A stretch of 64,000 nt of DNA, from NCBI RefSeq assembly GCF_023856365.1, contig NC_064554.1:1426001-1490000 (forward strand), given 5' to 3'. The position numbers and the translations under genes were made by a program. Under the pieces are notes generated by a model, which was not told the origin of the DNA, searched no databases, and saw only the letters and a program-made list of their open reading frames with translations. Below are positions 46,033-57,944 of the stretch, one piece after another. The stretch's first letter is position 1. Every line of letters begins with the position of its first letter. The DNA is from Brienomyrus brachyistius (Eukaryota > Chordata > Actinopteri > Osteoglossiformes > Mormyridae).

Positions 46033-47217
46033 ATGACAGACCGGACCAAGAAAAGGAGGAAGCAGAGGAGAAGGAAGCACCTGGAGGAGCCACTCAGTCT
46101 GGGCACCTGCTCCCTCACCAGCCCCTGGCTCCCTCTGGAGGGAGAGGAGGAGGAGCTCGTCCTGGGTCCAGACCTGGAACCACTCGGTCTGGGACCCTAC
46201 TCCCTAGCGAGGCTCTGGGCTCCCAGCGACGACGAGGAGGATGAGCCCTTCACGTTCCCTGAGCTGGAACCTATCCCCCCGGAGCAGCTACCGCCCCTGG
46301 ACCGGTACAATTACTGGCCCGAACGACTGAGTAATTGGGGAGATTTTAGGGCTGTAAGGGACTCGATCCCTCGAGTACCCCGGGTCCCGATAAGGACCGC
46401 GCCCGTCTCCCCCTCCCAGGACTTGCCAGTTCCGCCTGCGCTGTCAGCGCAGCTCCCGCCTCTGCAACCTGCGCAGCCGGAGCAGCCATCTCCGCTGTCT
46501 GCTACGTCTGCGCAGCTTCCTCCACCTGCGGCTTGCGAGCACGTGCTGCCGCCAGAACCTGCGGTCCCCACGCACGTGCAGCCGACAATGCACGTGACCC
46601 CAGAGCCCGTGCAGCCGCCTCCGCTGCCCCCAGCGCAGCTGCTCCTGCCTGCAGCTCCTGGACCGGCGCCCCCTCCACGACCTGCCTGTGTGACTATGCC
46701 CCCTGTGACTCCTACGCCCTCACTCCGGCGGACTCGACCCCGACCGAAGGTCGTAATGTCTGTGTCCCGTAAAGGGAGGGGACACAGACGCAGGGCTGGG
46801 GTCCCGCCCGCCCTGCCCCCTGGCTCGCCCTCCCTCGCCTGCGCTAGGGCTCGGTTGGCGCCCGCGGTTCCTGGCCCTCCGGGTCGGCTGTCGCCTGCGG
46901 GACCCCCTCTGCTGCCTCGTCGCCCTGCCTCACTCCCCTCTCCGGTGCCTGGTCGGTCGCCTGTGGGCTCCCCGACGACGGCTCCTCCGTCGCTTGCAGG
47001 TCCACCCGCTCGTGCGCGGCGGAAGACGTCGCCGCCTGCGGCGGCTCCCCCCCTCGCCTTGCCCTCGCCAGGGTCCCCTCCTGCTTCCTCCCTGGCCCCT
47101 CCGCTGGTCCCTCGCCCTGCCTCCTCTGCCCCTCCGAGGTCCCCTCCGGCTCCGGCCGCCTGCAGCCCCTCCGGCTTCCTCCCGTCGCCTGCTGGGGCTC
47201 CCTCGGGCTCCCCTTAA
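46033..47217 (+). CDS. Proline-rich 394-residue frame of the LTR element
   Basis: It begins with a very basic stretch (MTDRTKKRRKQRRRKH), then an acidic Leu/Glu-rich part (about residues 17-95, including PSDDEEDEPFTFPELEP), and after that about 290 residues dominated by Pro, Ala, Ser and Arg. A basic patch, VSRKGRGHRRRAG, lies at about residue 243. It could be a Gag-like RNA-binding protein of a non-autonomous element, but no capsid or zinc-knuckle motif is seen. The frame is GC-rich, so its length alone is weak evidence. A homologous but frame-broken region exists at 31266-32125. Confidence 0.5.
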   Translation: MTDRTKKRRKQRRRKHLEEPLSLGTCSLTSPWLPLEGEEEELVLGPDLEPLGLGPYSLARLWAPSDDEEDEPFTFPELEPIPPEQLPPLDRYNYWPERLSNWGDFRAVRDSIPRVPRVPIRTAPVSPSQDLPVPPALSAQLPPLQPAQPEQPSPLSATSAQLPPPAACEHVLPPEPAVPTHVQPTMHVTPEPVQPPPLPPAQLLLPAAPGPAPPPRPACVTMPPVTPTPSLRRTRPRPKVVMSVSRKGRGHRRRAGVPPALPPGSPSLACARARLAPAVPGPPGRLSPAGPPLLPRRPASLPSPVPGRSPVGSPTTAPPSLAGPPARARRKTSPPAAAPPLALPSPGSPPASSLAPPLVPRPASSAPPRSPPAPAACSPSGFLPSPAGAPSGSP

Positions 47218-47603
47218 TTCCCCCTCCTGCGCTCCCATCTTTCCTGCCCCGGTCCCGCCTGTGTTTGTTCCTCCTCCCGCCTCTGTCCCGCTGTCCTCTG
47301 TTCCTGGTCCATTTGTTCTGCCCCGCTCCGCTCCTGGTTTCCCGACGTTCCCTCCCGTCACTCCCGCTCCTTTTGTCCCACCTGTTCCCTCTGTTCCGCC
47401 CTTTCTAGTCTGTCTCTCGGCATTCCCTGCCCTTTGTCATGTCCTGTCTTGCGTCTTGTCCCTTGCCTTGTTCTGCGTCTCCGTCTTGTTCCCGGTCCTT
47501 CGTTGATGGTTCTGTTTTTTTGGTTCCAGGTCCCAGTTCCCGTGTCCCGTCTGTCGCCTCCTCCCTGGCGCGCCCGGTGAAGCGCACCTTTGGGGGGGAG
47601 TTC

Positions 47604-47889
47604 TGTCATGACCTGCTCGTCTGCTCCTCATGTGTGCCACGCCCACTGCTTACCCACGTGTGCTTCCCTGATTGTATCCAGCCCCGTCTGATTATGTTGC
47701 TCAGTCCTGTCCTATTTAAGACCTGGTCTTGCTTGTCTCCCCTGTCTGTCATTGATGTTACTGATGTTAGTGAATGTTCGTGTTCCGTGTTCCTTAATAA
47801 ACCCCAGTTTGCCCCGTTTTCTGCCTGCCTGCTCGTTCCTGATCGCTCGCGCTGCCTGAGCGATCTCCCGTTCAGCACGTCCCGTGACA
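47604..47889 (+). repeat. 3' LTR
   Basis: Counterpart of 45772-46030, about 27 bp longer because of extra GATGTTA-type and GTGTTCC-type repeats in the middle. Confidence 0.85.
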
Positions 47890-48160
47890 TATATACTGCT
47901 GTTATCAGGTTTAAATAAAATAATATATTTTGGACAGAATCCTTGATTCACATGTAATTCTAAATCGCACCAATTGTAGATGAGATTTAGCTTCATGATT
48001 TATCCTGGATCTGATACATTAAGTGATTTCTTCCATTTAGACCTGGTGCAGCCTGTAAGTTCTTTTCTTTGGATACGGTGCAGGATCTCATTCCTCCTGT
48101 TTGATTCACATAGTTCCACTATTTATGCAGATTGTTCATAAATGTCATTTTTATTTTTCC

Positions 48161-48357
48161 CAGTGCAGGCTGATGATGTCAGCACATGTGTATAAGCAAA
48201 AAGCCACATGAATTCCGATCTGAGCATTCACATTCAGGTCGCATGGCCACGAATCGGATACGTATGCGATTTAGTACCACATATGAAATGTGAACGCTCA
48301 GATCGGAATTCATGTGGCTTTTTGCTTATACACATACACTGACATCAGCCTGCACCG
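48161..48357. repeat. Long hairpin (inverted repeat)
   Basis: The arms begin CAGTGCAGGCTGATGATGTC and end GACATCAGCCTGCACCG, and contain GCCACATGAATTCCGATCTG and its reverse complement. The arms are about 70 bp with a partly paired middle. It is likely a foldback-type MITE. Confidence 0.85.
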
Positions 48358-48839
48358 GCAGGCTCGTATCCACACATCTCTTGGTGCAGCAGTTCCAGTT
48401 GTATACATTGTGCAGTCTCCCAGATCTGTTGTTTCACATGACCTACTATTTCCCAATCCAGTCCTCGGAGACCCACAGCTGGTCCATGTTTTTGCTCAGT
48501 GACCCCCCCCCCTCACCAATACTGTGGGATACTTTAAATTAGGACCCATGGCAAACATTAACTGAATAAATAGTTCAGTTTATTAAAACTGCATAGACAG
48601 AATTGGGCTCTTTGAAACGTATATTTTTAAAAAGCACTAATCAAAGCAGAAATAGAAAACAAAGACATGACATCATTGAGAACAAATTGATTGAGAAAGT
48701 CATAAAAAAATTAGAGTGATAAACAAGCATTTGCGAAATATGATATATACCTCGGCACGGCCCACAGTCTACGAGGTGAGTGTAATACAAACGTAATACA
48801 AATGGCAGAGTCAAAACACAAGCCAAGTTCAATTAGACA

Positions 48840-49180
48840 AAAGTCAAGGAAAAATCTTATATTCAGGTGAGGCAGAGTGTGGATGCTTGGACAGGGAACA
48901 GGTGTTACAGGCCATTTAAGGTACCTTATTCTTAATAAGTGCTAATAGGAAAAGCAGCTGTGGTTTCTAATAAAGGGCATAAAACTGGATTTCACTAATA
49001 GCTTAAGTAAGGACTGTATTGATTATGTCATACTGTATCTATGGCAACAAGGTTCAATTTGTCACTGGCTACTTGGACCACATTAATATCAGACAACCGA
49101 ACCATGATGTTTCTCATTAAAACCCCAGTTGGACCAGAGTTCCTTTGGTTTATTGTTCAATGGGAAAAATCCATTTTTGC
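48840..49180. repeat. Local direct duplication, copy 2
   Basis: Second copy of 44356-44780. The two copies bracket the proline-rich LTR element and the hairpin. Confidence 0.85.
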
Positions 49181-50439
49181 ATGCAAGGCTAATGCTTTAT
49201 GGGACAATCTGACAAACACTGTCCTTTTGATATTTTTCCCACAGAAAGATCACCAGGGATGAAACTCCTTAGCGTCAAACACAGAAACATCATTGAACCT
49301 GATTAAAACACCTAAAGCAGTATTAAACTTGCTTTGTTTGAATATACATAAGTTGAAATTTGAGTTTACAATTTGCACATGCTGGAAGGTGTACATCACT
49401 GGTCCTGATGTTTGTCTCCCATTAAGAAAGTAACTGCATTTTATTACTTGACTTTTTTTGTATGTAGTTGGTTTATAGAAAAGAAAAAAAAAAGCACTTG
49501 AAATCAAAATGCAGTAAGATAATTATTTGAAAACCATCAGTGACTTGATACGAGATTAGGGAGTTACAGTGTATCACAGTTGTGCTATTATGGATTATAA
49601 AATGTGGTCACTGGGATTACATTGAAATTGTGTTCGTTCAGATGGTCTCTCAGTCTTTGTTTTCGGTGTCCACGCAATGTCCTTAGACTAGGCATTAATC
49701 TGGCATTCAGCTGCTGTGCTTCCTCATTAACAGTGATCTCTCCATTTAGAAGATTACTGATAGCCTCACATTCAGCACAATTGCCATAATTCCAGGATGC
49801 CTTATCTTGGCCTGCTGTGGCTGGTGGTGAAAATGTAACATTTTGAAATATGTTTTGGCACAATGAACATGGCAGCAGTGGTGTGTACATGTGACTGTAA
49901 TTCTCTCCCTCCCTTACACGGCACACTTGATAAGCCATAGAGTACACTGCATCTGGCAGCCTGATTGACCTATGATGCTCGGCAGCCAAACACACAGCAT
50001 GGGTCACGTTGTCATTCCATGTCTCAATGCAGGCCAGACAAATGAAAATTCTCGTTGCCTTCCTCCCTTTGCAGCTCACGGAAGCGCCAAAGTAGTTCTG
50101 GGTTTTCTGACCACCCCTCTGAAAATAGGAGCAGCTCACGACAGTCGCCCCAAAACAAAAGTCATTTCCACAGAAATTACCCTCACTTCTGCGAATGATC
50201 ATGTCATCATTTAGTTTCTGCAGCACTTCCAGAATGGCAGTAACACTTCGGTCCCCCGTTGTTTCAACAACCTCGGGAAGATATTAGAGGGTTTTATAAA
50301 ACATGCTTTTCTGGATGTGATACATTTCTCACTTACCAATAGATTATTATCATTATTGTTATTGTTGTTGTTGTTATTATTTTAATTATTATTATCCCTT
50401 TCCAAAGTAAAGAAAATACATTTCACTGGTTTTGATTGA

Positions 50440-50670
50440 GATATTAGAATTTAGAGATCAATTGTCATTGTTGACACACAACAATTAAATGTGTCCTCTG
50501 CATTTAACCCATATGTGACAAGGTGACATAGCAGGGGGCAGCTAATTCAGCGCCCGGGGAGCAGTGCTTGAGGGTGGTACCTTGCTCAGGATACCTCAGT
50601 GGTGCCTTACTGGTTGGGGATTCGAATCTGCAGTCTTTCAATTACAAATGCGCTTCCCTGACCATTAACA
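50440..50670 (-). mobile_element. tRNA-derived SINE, reverse, in D2 intron 3
   Basis: Reverse copy of the SINE at 34925-35150, with GATTCGAATCTGCAG in the box-B position and CAATGACAATTG at the end. The matching D1 intron lacks it. Confidence 0.7.
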
Positions 50671-52224
50671 GTATAATACAACCACATACTAAATGTGGCC
50701 AGTGAGCACTCTTAATATGCAGTTTAATCATATGTTATTCCTTTACATATATAGAGAACAAAACCTAAAAAGCAATTTGAGTTGGTATGAAATTAAAAGT
50801 TATTTTTCATAATAAAATATAATTACACTTTTGTTCCTTAAAGCAGATCATGCTAACAAAAAATGCATGTTCAGTTTATTATATCCTTAAGAACTGTTAA
50901 CATGTTAAAGACTGTATAGGAGTAAGTCAGAGATTATTCTGGATCTCTTACCACTTCCAACAGTACTGAGAAAGGAGGTCTACGGGGCAACTGGGTTTCA
51001 TACAATTGGAACACATCTGGAAACTTCTCAAACAGTTTTGAGTGAAGGTCTGTTTCTAGAATATCTCTTGGATTAATGGGTGGTTTGTTAATATAGCCGA
51101 TGAAGAAGATGCTGTGTAGAATCTGGCAGGAAAGCAAAAGACGACCATTACATCTGTCTTGGAGTAGACAGCTTTCTCCATCTACAACTTTAATCCATCT
51201 ACATGATTCAATCCTCACTCACTCACTAGGTAAGAAACTGAATTATTTCATAAGAATCATTTGCTTAAGTTTAGATTCAGTGGTATAATTCAGTTAAAGC
51301 ACAAAATCAGTATTATCACATTTAATAGAAGCATGTGCAAATCAAATATACAACTAAATTATTGAACAGCTTTAGTTTAAGATGAAGGTTGAAGTATTAA
51401 AAAATCATTTTAGCAATCACAGGGTTCTGTGGTAAATTGTTAAAATGACAGTTTCAGGAGGTGACTCACCTCTTTAATGTAGCGTCTTCCCCTCTCTTGG
51501 CTGAGATTTGTCTTTGTCATCACTGATTTAATGAATTTCAGAGATTCTTTGATAAACACTTTGCTGCTATTCAGCAGGTTCTGTCTTATCTTCATGTCAT
51601 TCGGTACTAATGGTTTCATTCCCTGAAAACTGAAAAAAGGTCACATTATATGATAGGCCGAGGTCTCAGACAGCCATTATGAAGTCTGAGGTTGAGAACA
51701 CAAGGCAAATGTTTCAAGCCAGCATGTCAAACAGCAATCTACAACTATTATGTAGTACTTTATTACAATAACTACTTATTTTAATACTCAAATTATAAAA
51801 CAGGCTGTGCAGAACATTTTTGATGACACAGGGTCAGATTTTGTTAATGTACACTTTTCTGTGAGGTACAAAAATCTCCATGGTTATGAATTTTATATAA
51901 AACTAGTAACATTGTGTGTATTACAGCATATTCCATATATTAAGTACCATCTACTTACTCGTATTAACCTAGATAAGTTGTGCAGGGCTGGGGCACAGCC
52001 TGAATGGGATGCTAGTCTATCACAGGGCACATACACATAGTAGGCAATTAAGAGACACGAATTAGGCTAATTAGGGCCTACAAAACTCTCTCTCGATTCG
52101 AACCCTCAAGCCTGGAGATGTGCGTTCAGAGTGGGTGCATTTTTAAAGATCATAATTCCAAAATCAAACCACCTTTGCCTGTCTGTTAACATGTCCTATA
52201 CATTCAAAATGTTATGCATTCAAA

Positions 52225-52570
52225 ATCCATCCATCCATCCATTTTCCAAACCGCTTATCCTACTGGGTCGTGGGGGGTCTGGAGCCTATCCTGGAAGCAA
52301 TGGGCACGAGGCAGGGAACAACTCAGAATGGGGGGCCAGCCCATCACAGGGCACACTCACACACCATTCACACCTATGGGCAGTTTAGCAACTCCAATTA
52401 GCCTCAGCATGTTTTTGGACTGTGGGGGGAAACCAGAGTACCTGGAGGAAACCCCATGACGACATGGGGAGAACATGCAAACTCCACACATGTAACCCAG
52501 GCAAGACTCGAACCCAGATCCCAGAGGTGTGAGGCAACAGTGTTAACCACTGCACCACCATGCCACCCCA
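52225..52570 (+). repeat. CCATCC-family dispersed repeat
   Basis: A complete-looking copy from CCATCCATCCATCCATTTTC to CACCATGCCACCCC, in D2 intron 1. Confidence 0.85.
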
Positions 52571-53994
52571 ACTTACTTCCAAATATATTTTAATATACTT
52601 TAATGTGGTTTGCAAAACTTTTCACTGGTGTTATCACATTATAAGACATTAAGTTGATCATATTTTTTTTCTATTATCATTGTCAGTATCTGTGTCTGTC
52701 TTTAATGACAATTATAAGATACAAGATATAATAAGATACTATTAATAATTAAATATTTAATAAAAAAAACTTAACTATACTATAACACAAATGGTTTTTA
52801 TTTTATTTGATAAAAAAGGGCAATATTAACTGAGAAAATATTAACAAAGATCTAATCCCCATATTAATTAGCTTTTTAATTGTTCTAATCATTCATGAAA
52901 TTAGCATTAGTTACTGGTGTCATGGATATGGTGCAGTGGCATTCTGAGTAAAATGAAATATTTTTTAATGACTGACCTATGGGGGCAAGGTGACCTGAGA
53001 AAGGAAAAACAGAAAAATCAAACAAATCATGAGGTAAATATATTATTAAAACACACTGTGTGAATTGACATCCGCAGCTGTGACTAATATTTTAAGTGTG
53101 TTTTAAAAACCCTGCAGCCTATGTGGCGTTGTTTCCTACTCCAAATGGAGAATAACCCATATATTACTGTACAAACAATTCACAAATAATCGGTCTGGTC
53201 GAGGCAAAACGCCAGATAAATGGTTACGTTGATACGATTAAAAGAATCGTCGAATATGAGTTTGGGGTGTAATAGTTTGCCGTAATATATGGAATGTGAT
53301 CAAGGGAATTACCGTATACGCATAAACCACTTTGGTTTATTCCCATGTAAATATATTCCTATTCTGTGGTTTTGCTCAGACAATTTATAATACAAAAGAT
53401 TTTTTAGGCAGTCAAAGAAAATGATTATACCTATTTTTCTGGACATTGAATGAATTGTAGCACTGAAGTGACCGTAGGACAGCGCAGCGGTGTGGGCTGG
53501 TGCCAACCATATGAATAGTTCGCTGTGATCGCCATGCACTGTAATGTCTTGTATTGAATTGTAATGTTGTAATAAAACAAAGATTTCTCCTGTTCTCAAA
53601 AAAGCTACTGAAATTTTGTGGAATGGCTTGATGAACACCGCTCCGGTCCCCAAACCACTCCTGACGGGCACCTCAGTCATTCCGTGTATTTGTTCATTTT
53701 TTACCACCATCTCAATTAATTAATTAACGAAAATTCTTACATGAACCGATGGGGTATTGATTGGCCAAACATGGTGTGATAGTGGTCGAATTAAGAAATA
53801 CACCGATATATATAATTTTTGCTACAAATATTAGGGTGAGTTTTAGGTTTTGAAATGGTTAAACTAACACACTTTGACACACATCTTAGAAGTTTTACAA
53901 AAGCATGAAGATCATTTAAACATAATTTTCTTTAACTGCCTAAAACTATTGCACACTGCTGCATGTATTTTTAAAATATATAGGTCTATATTAC

Positions 53995-54110
53995 CTTAAA
54001 GGATTTCTTAATTGTCGCGTTCCCTTTTCCTCAGACGATTCCGCCTGTACTGTAAGTGGAAATATGAAACGGGGCGAAACATCCGTGTTACTACGGACTG
54101 TATAGTACGG
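53995..54110 (-). promoter_or_regulatory. D2 first exon and promoter region
   Basis: Counterpart of the D1 region at 24366-24480. The donor is CTTTAAG/GTAATATA. Confidence 0.35.
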
Positions 54111-55075
54111 CCACTCCGCGTCGCAAAGTAGAATAATTCCAATGCGTTGGTTTTTCTGGTTTAAGGTTTCATGTAAAGGATTTAACTGGGGTCCAAGTAG
54201 CGTTAGCTGCAGAATCTCCGTTGTGATTTTTAACTTCTTTTTGTAGAAAAAAAATCATTTTATAGTAGACTTGAAAATGTAATAGACAAAAATGCTTCTT
54301 GTGTGTTTTTATGTAAATACAATTTTCAAAATTACAGTTTTTCTTGATTGATTTGGAACATTTCTCAAATGAAAATTAACATTTGTAAAACAGGTGTAAT
54401 CCCCACACCATAATGTCACTTCTGCACGAGAACATCATTTTCCACACAAATTAATTAACATTTTTGTACGTATATGCAAATAGTTTGTACAATTGCCATC
54501 ATTTGGCACAATTTTCAGTTGCTTCGGTCTCGTTGGTGAAAATTAATTGTTTCCCACTGTAACAATTTTATACCCAAAACTATATATGTATGTGATCATT
54601 GTGTTAGCCAAACTTTTGAAATGATTTAAAAACATATATTCCATAAATTGCAGTGATATGGCACTGTCGTGTTTTTGGCTCCCACAATACATGCGTTTAT
54701 TTTCTTTTTGTTGTCTTTGTGTTACATAGCGCTGTCATTTTTTTGTTTGCTGTTGTACCAGGTGCAGTGTTGTCCTCAACATGCAGCAAGCTGTAAAACT
54801 GAAGATTGTCCTGGAGTTCAAACCCAACATCTCGTGGGGTGTAGATGAGAACAAATAGGGAGCTTCTTTGACACCTATTCATTGAATTCTATAGGCAGTT
54901 GTACTCTCATATTAAGCCAGATCTCAGCGCTTAGCAGCTTGCTCACATTTTGCTCAGTTTCCATGCTCCCAAATAGGAGGGTGTCAGGAGATGGACTTTG
55001 GTGAAAGTTGCTTGTCTGGGAAGAGCTTCACGCATCTCAAACATGGCGGTTTCGGGTTGTACTGAGATGCGATTA

Positions 55076-57015
55076 GGGGTGCGTTTCCCAAACAAAGACG
55101 GAAGTTAGCATTAAAGATTCATCGTAGTTCAAACTTATGGAAGATTATAAGCACAAAAATTCAAATGGCAATTCATTTTGCAATTGTCAATTCAATATTC
55201 AACCAGAGCATGCATTTGTCATTTCAATATTTGATCTGTGCATGTAATTTGAAAATATATTTTGCAATCGGCAATTCAATGTGCAAAGTGCCTATGAAAT
55301 CCTTAAATAATTTCATAATGTTTTGAATAAAAAATAGAATGACAATTCACTGAATTGCATTTCGTTTTGCCATGGGCTTTTTGCCTCTTTATTCAAATGG
55401 AAATTCATTTGGCAATTGTCAATTCAATATTCAATCAGAGCATGCATTTGTCATTTCAATATTTAATCTGTGCATGTAATTTGAAAATACATTCTGCAAT
55501 CGGCATTTCAATGTGCAAAGTGCTTATGAAATCCGTAATTCATTTAAAAATATTTTGAATAACAAATAGAATAACAAATCACTGAATTGCATTTCGTTTT
55601 GCCATGGGCTTTTTGCCTCTTTATTCAAATGGAAATGGCGTCCCCGGGAATTGCATTGCATGTTGGGGAGAAAACTCAATTTGCAATTCCCAACTGTCAG
55701 ACCGCTCATCAAGGTGGACCTTCATTAACGACGTCACTTCCTTGTTTAGGGCCTCGCTACCATTCAACGGATTTGTTCGTTTAGTTAGAATGAGTAATGG
55801 CGGCAGAAGAGCTTGCAGTAAATATTTCTGCCTTAGCAGATGACATGGAAATTAATCGGGTATCAGCAGTAGATGCGTTTGATAGGTTGTTTGTGTTGTC
55901 ACAGAGGGTAACCAACTGCGTGACTCGATGTAACGCCTGAGCTACATTAGTTTGCACCCTTCTCGTATCAAGTCCAGTTAAGATTGTAAGTTCCTCTACC
56001 CTCTGTGACAACACAAACAACCTATCAAACGCATCTACTGCTGATACCCGATTAATTTCCATGTCATCTGCTAAGGCAGAAATATTTACTGCAAGCTCTT
56101 CTGCCGCCATTACTCATTCTAACTTTTTTTTTTTACGTTTTAAAGAACTTTATTTAGAGCAAAACAATTACAAACTCAAACAAACAGTTACTTATAAAAG
56201 TCTACATAACAATATATCACACCTCCTGTGGTTTTACATCGAAATCAAAAGCATGTTATTGCAATGATATAATCAGCATGTCACAATCAAATAAGGAAAA
56301 GTGCAACTAGTTATAATTATTACAAATAATAAAAATAATAATAAATAATAAAAAAATAATAATAAAGAAGATAAAGGGGGTTTACTCATTCTAACTAAAC
56401 GAACAAATCCGTTGAATGGTAGCGAGGCCCTAAACAAGGAAGTGACGTCGTTAATGAAGGTCCACCTTGATGAGCGGTCTGACAGTTGGGAATTGCAAAT
56501 TGAGTTTTCTCCCCAACATGCAATGCAATTCCCGGGGACGCCATTGCCATTTGAATAAAGAGGCAAAAAGCCCATGGCAAAACGAAATGCAATTCAGTGA
56601 TTTGTTATTCTATTTGTTATTCAAAATATTATGAAATTATTTAAGGATTTCATAGGCACTTTGCACATTGAATTGCCGATTGCAAAATATATTTTCAAAT
56701 TACATGCACAGATTAAATATTGAAATGACAAATGCATGCTCTGGTTGAATATTGAATTGACAATTGCAAAATGAATTGCCATTTGAATTTTTGTGCTTAT
56801 AATCTTCCATAGAAACTAACCAACATCCGAACTACAACTGTTTCCCAAAACCGTCGTATCACAGTAGATTGAAGCACATTAGTTCGAACTACCGTAGATC
56901 AAATTACACAGTTTAACGACTATGGTTTTGGGAAACACCTGCAACGCACTTACATAGTTCAAACCATGCAAGCTGCTAAATTACGTAGTAACTATGGTGT
57001 TAGGAAACGCACCCC
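55076..57015. mobile_element. MITE (GGGGTGCGTTTCCC ends) split by a foldback element
   Basis: The left end GGGGTGCGTTTCCCAAA and the right end TAGGAAACGCACCCC form inverted repeats. The same right end occurs at about 1025-1037. The interior is interrupted at 55138-56809. Confidence 0.6.
55138..56809. mobile_element. Large palindromic foldback element
   Basis: The ends TGGAAGATTATAAGCAC and GTGCTTATAATCTTCCA are exact inverted repeats with a TA on each side. The whole element is an imperfect palindrome centred near 55940. 55797-55910 pairs with 55973-56110, and 55625-55796 pairs with 56393-56563. The left arm holds extra direct copies of a unit of about 230 bp (GCATTTCGTTTTGCCATGGG). The right arm is interrupted by a T-rich insertion at about 56127-56385. 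Confidence 0.8.
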
Positions 57016-57554
57016 AATTCTGTATTTGAGCTCGGATTGGCGAGCCGTGGTGAGCTCATCTCTCTTTCCAGCGACTGAGGCGCATCAACATCTGTTCCTT
57101 CTGTACTGCTGCTGTATTCACTGGGGTTCTGCGACGGTTGATCTAAGATCAGGGTGAAACTTGGATGAAGGATCTTCTGGGCCTCTATTTTTGTAACGAA
57201 GAATGTGAAATGTGGCAGAGTGCACAAAGTTAGGGAGGAGCACAGACAGGCTACAGTTAGCAACTAAACACACAGCACACACCACATTTTACAGTTTTCA
57301 CGGTGTATGTTATGAAGTTTTTTTTCAATTGCTACAATACTTTCTACAAAACTGAAGTCACTTTCTCAAAACTCTTTGCACCGTCTAAAGAACCAACACT
57401 CTTCTGCAAATGCAGTTCACCCACCAAAACAATTAACACTGTATTACACCCAAGCAAATGGGCTACAGGACGTTAACAACAGACAGCGTTACATTAAATA
57501 TAAAATAGATCATCAGTAAAGGATCATCTGTAAAAATTCATTTTTCAAAAACCA

Positions 57555-57674
57555 TCCATCCATCCATTTTCCAAACCGCTTATCCTACTGGGTCGCGAGA
57601 GGTCCGGAGCCTATCCCGGAAGCAATGGGCACGAGGCAGGGAACAACCCAGGATGGGGGGTCAGCCCATCGCAG

Positions 57675-57741
<67 letters not shown>
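57555..57741 (+). repeat. Truncated CCATCC repeat running into (TA)n
   Basis: The first 120 bp of the family, then about 31 TA units (57679-57740) and a short CA run. Confidence 0.9.
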
Positions 57742-57754
<13 letters not shown>

Positions 57755-57944
57755 GATACGCACAATGTTGATAGTAATATAGCAAACTGTAGTCATTCAG
57801 TTTTGAACGTATTTTTAACAGTTTTGATAACAGTATGTAAGCATGTGCAAAATGGCCTCTAAATGCATAAAGTTTTGATGCTGGTGAATTTTAACTAAGA
57901 AAGGAATGCATGAATTTTGAAACATACAGTCACTGAATGCATTT

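Larger units (their letters stand above)
45772..47889 (+). mobile_element. Non-autonomous LTR retroelement with proline-rich frame
   Basis: Direct LTRs lie at 45772-46030 (259 bp) and 47604-47889 (286 bp), both TGTCATGACC ... TGACA. They are near-identical except for a short insertion in the 3' copy. A purine tract (TTTGGGGGGGAGTTC) sits directly before the 3' LTR, as expected for plus-strand priming. The 1.57-kb interior has no protease, reverse transcriptase, RNase H or integrase, only the frame at 46033-47217. No usual TGG-type primer-binding site follows the 5' LTR, because the ATG begins three bases in. Flanking TATTC and TATAT do not make a clean target duplication. Relatives are at 30970-32125 and as solo LTRs at 17485 and 27611. 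Confidence 0.85.
49588..54110 (-). pseudogene. D-family gene D2, one in-frame stop
   Basis: Exon layout matches D1: a 5' exon with donor at 53995; 51629-51470 (ATG at 51619-51617); 51122-50952; and 50310-49588. All junctions are phase 0. Exon 4 contains TAA at 50284-50286, eight codons in, where D1 has Ser. Past that stop the frame stays open for about 230 codons to FYNP, with no frameshift. All D1 motifs are kept: THAVCLAAEH, LPCSLC and NYGNCAECEAISNLL. A single stop in an otherwise clean frame means a recent loss, a polymorphism, a sequence error or use of another start (for example a Met shortly after it). Intron 2 is nearly identical to D1, but exon 4 protein identity is only about half. 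Confidence 0.65.

Noticed and set aside
46930..47609. Extra long frames on both strands in the GC-rich LTR element
   Set aside because: High GC removes stop codons by chance; only the frame starting next to the LTR was kept.
55781..56110. 109-codon minus-strand frame (MAAEELAVNISALADDMEIN...)
   Set aside because: The reading arises from palindromic arms of the foldback element and runs across its centre of symmetry. No family was recognised, so it is not called as a gene.
57585..57862. Frames made of alternating Tyr and Ile
   Set aside because: Translation of the (TA)n microsatellite.
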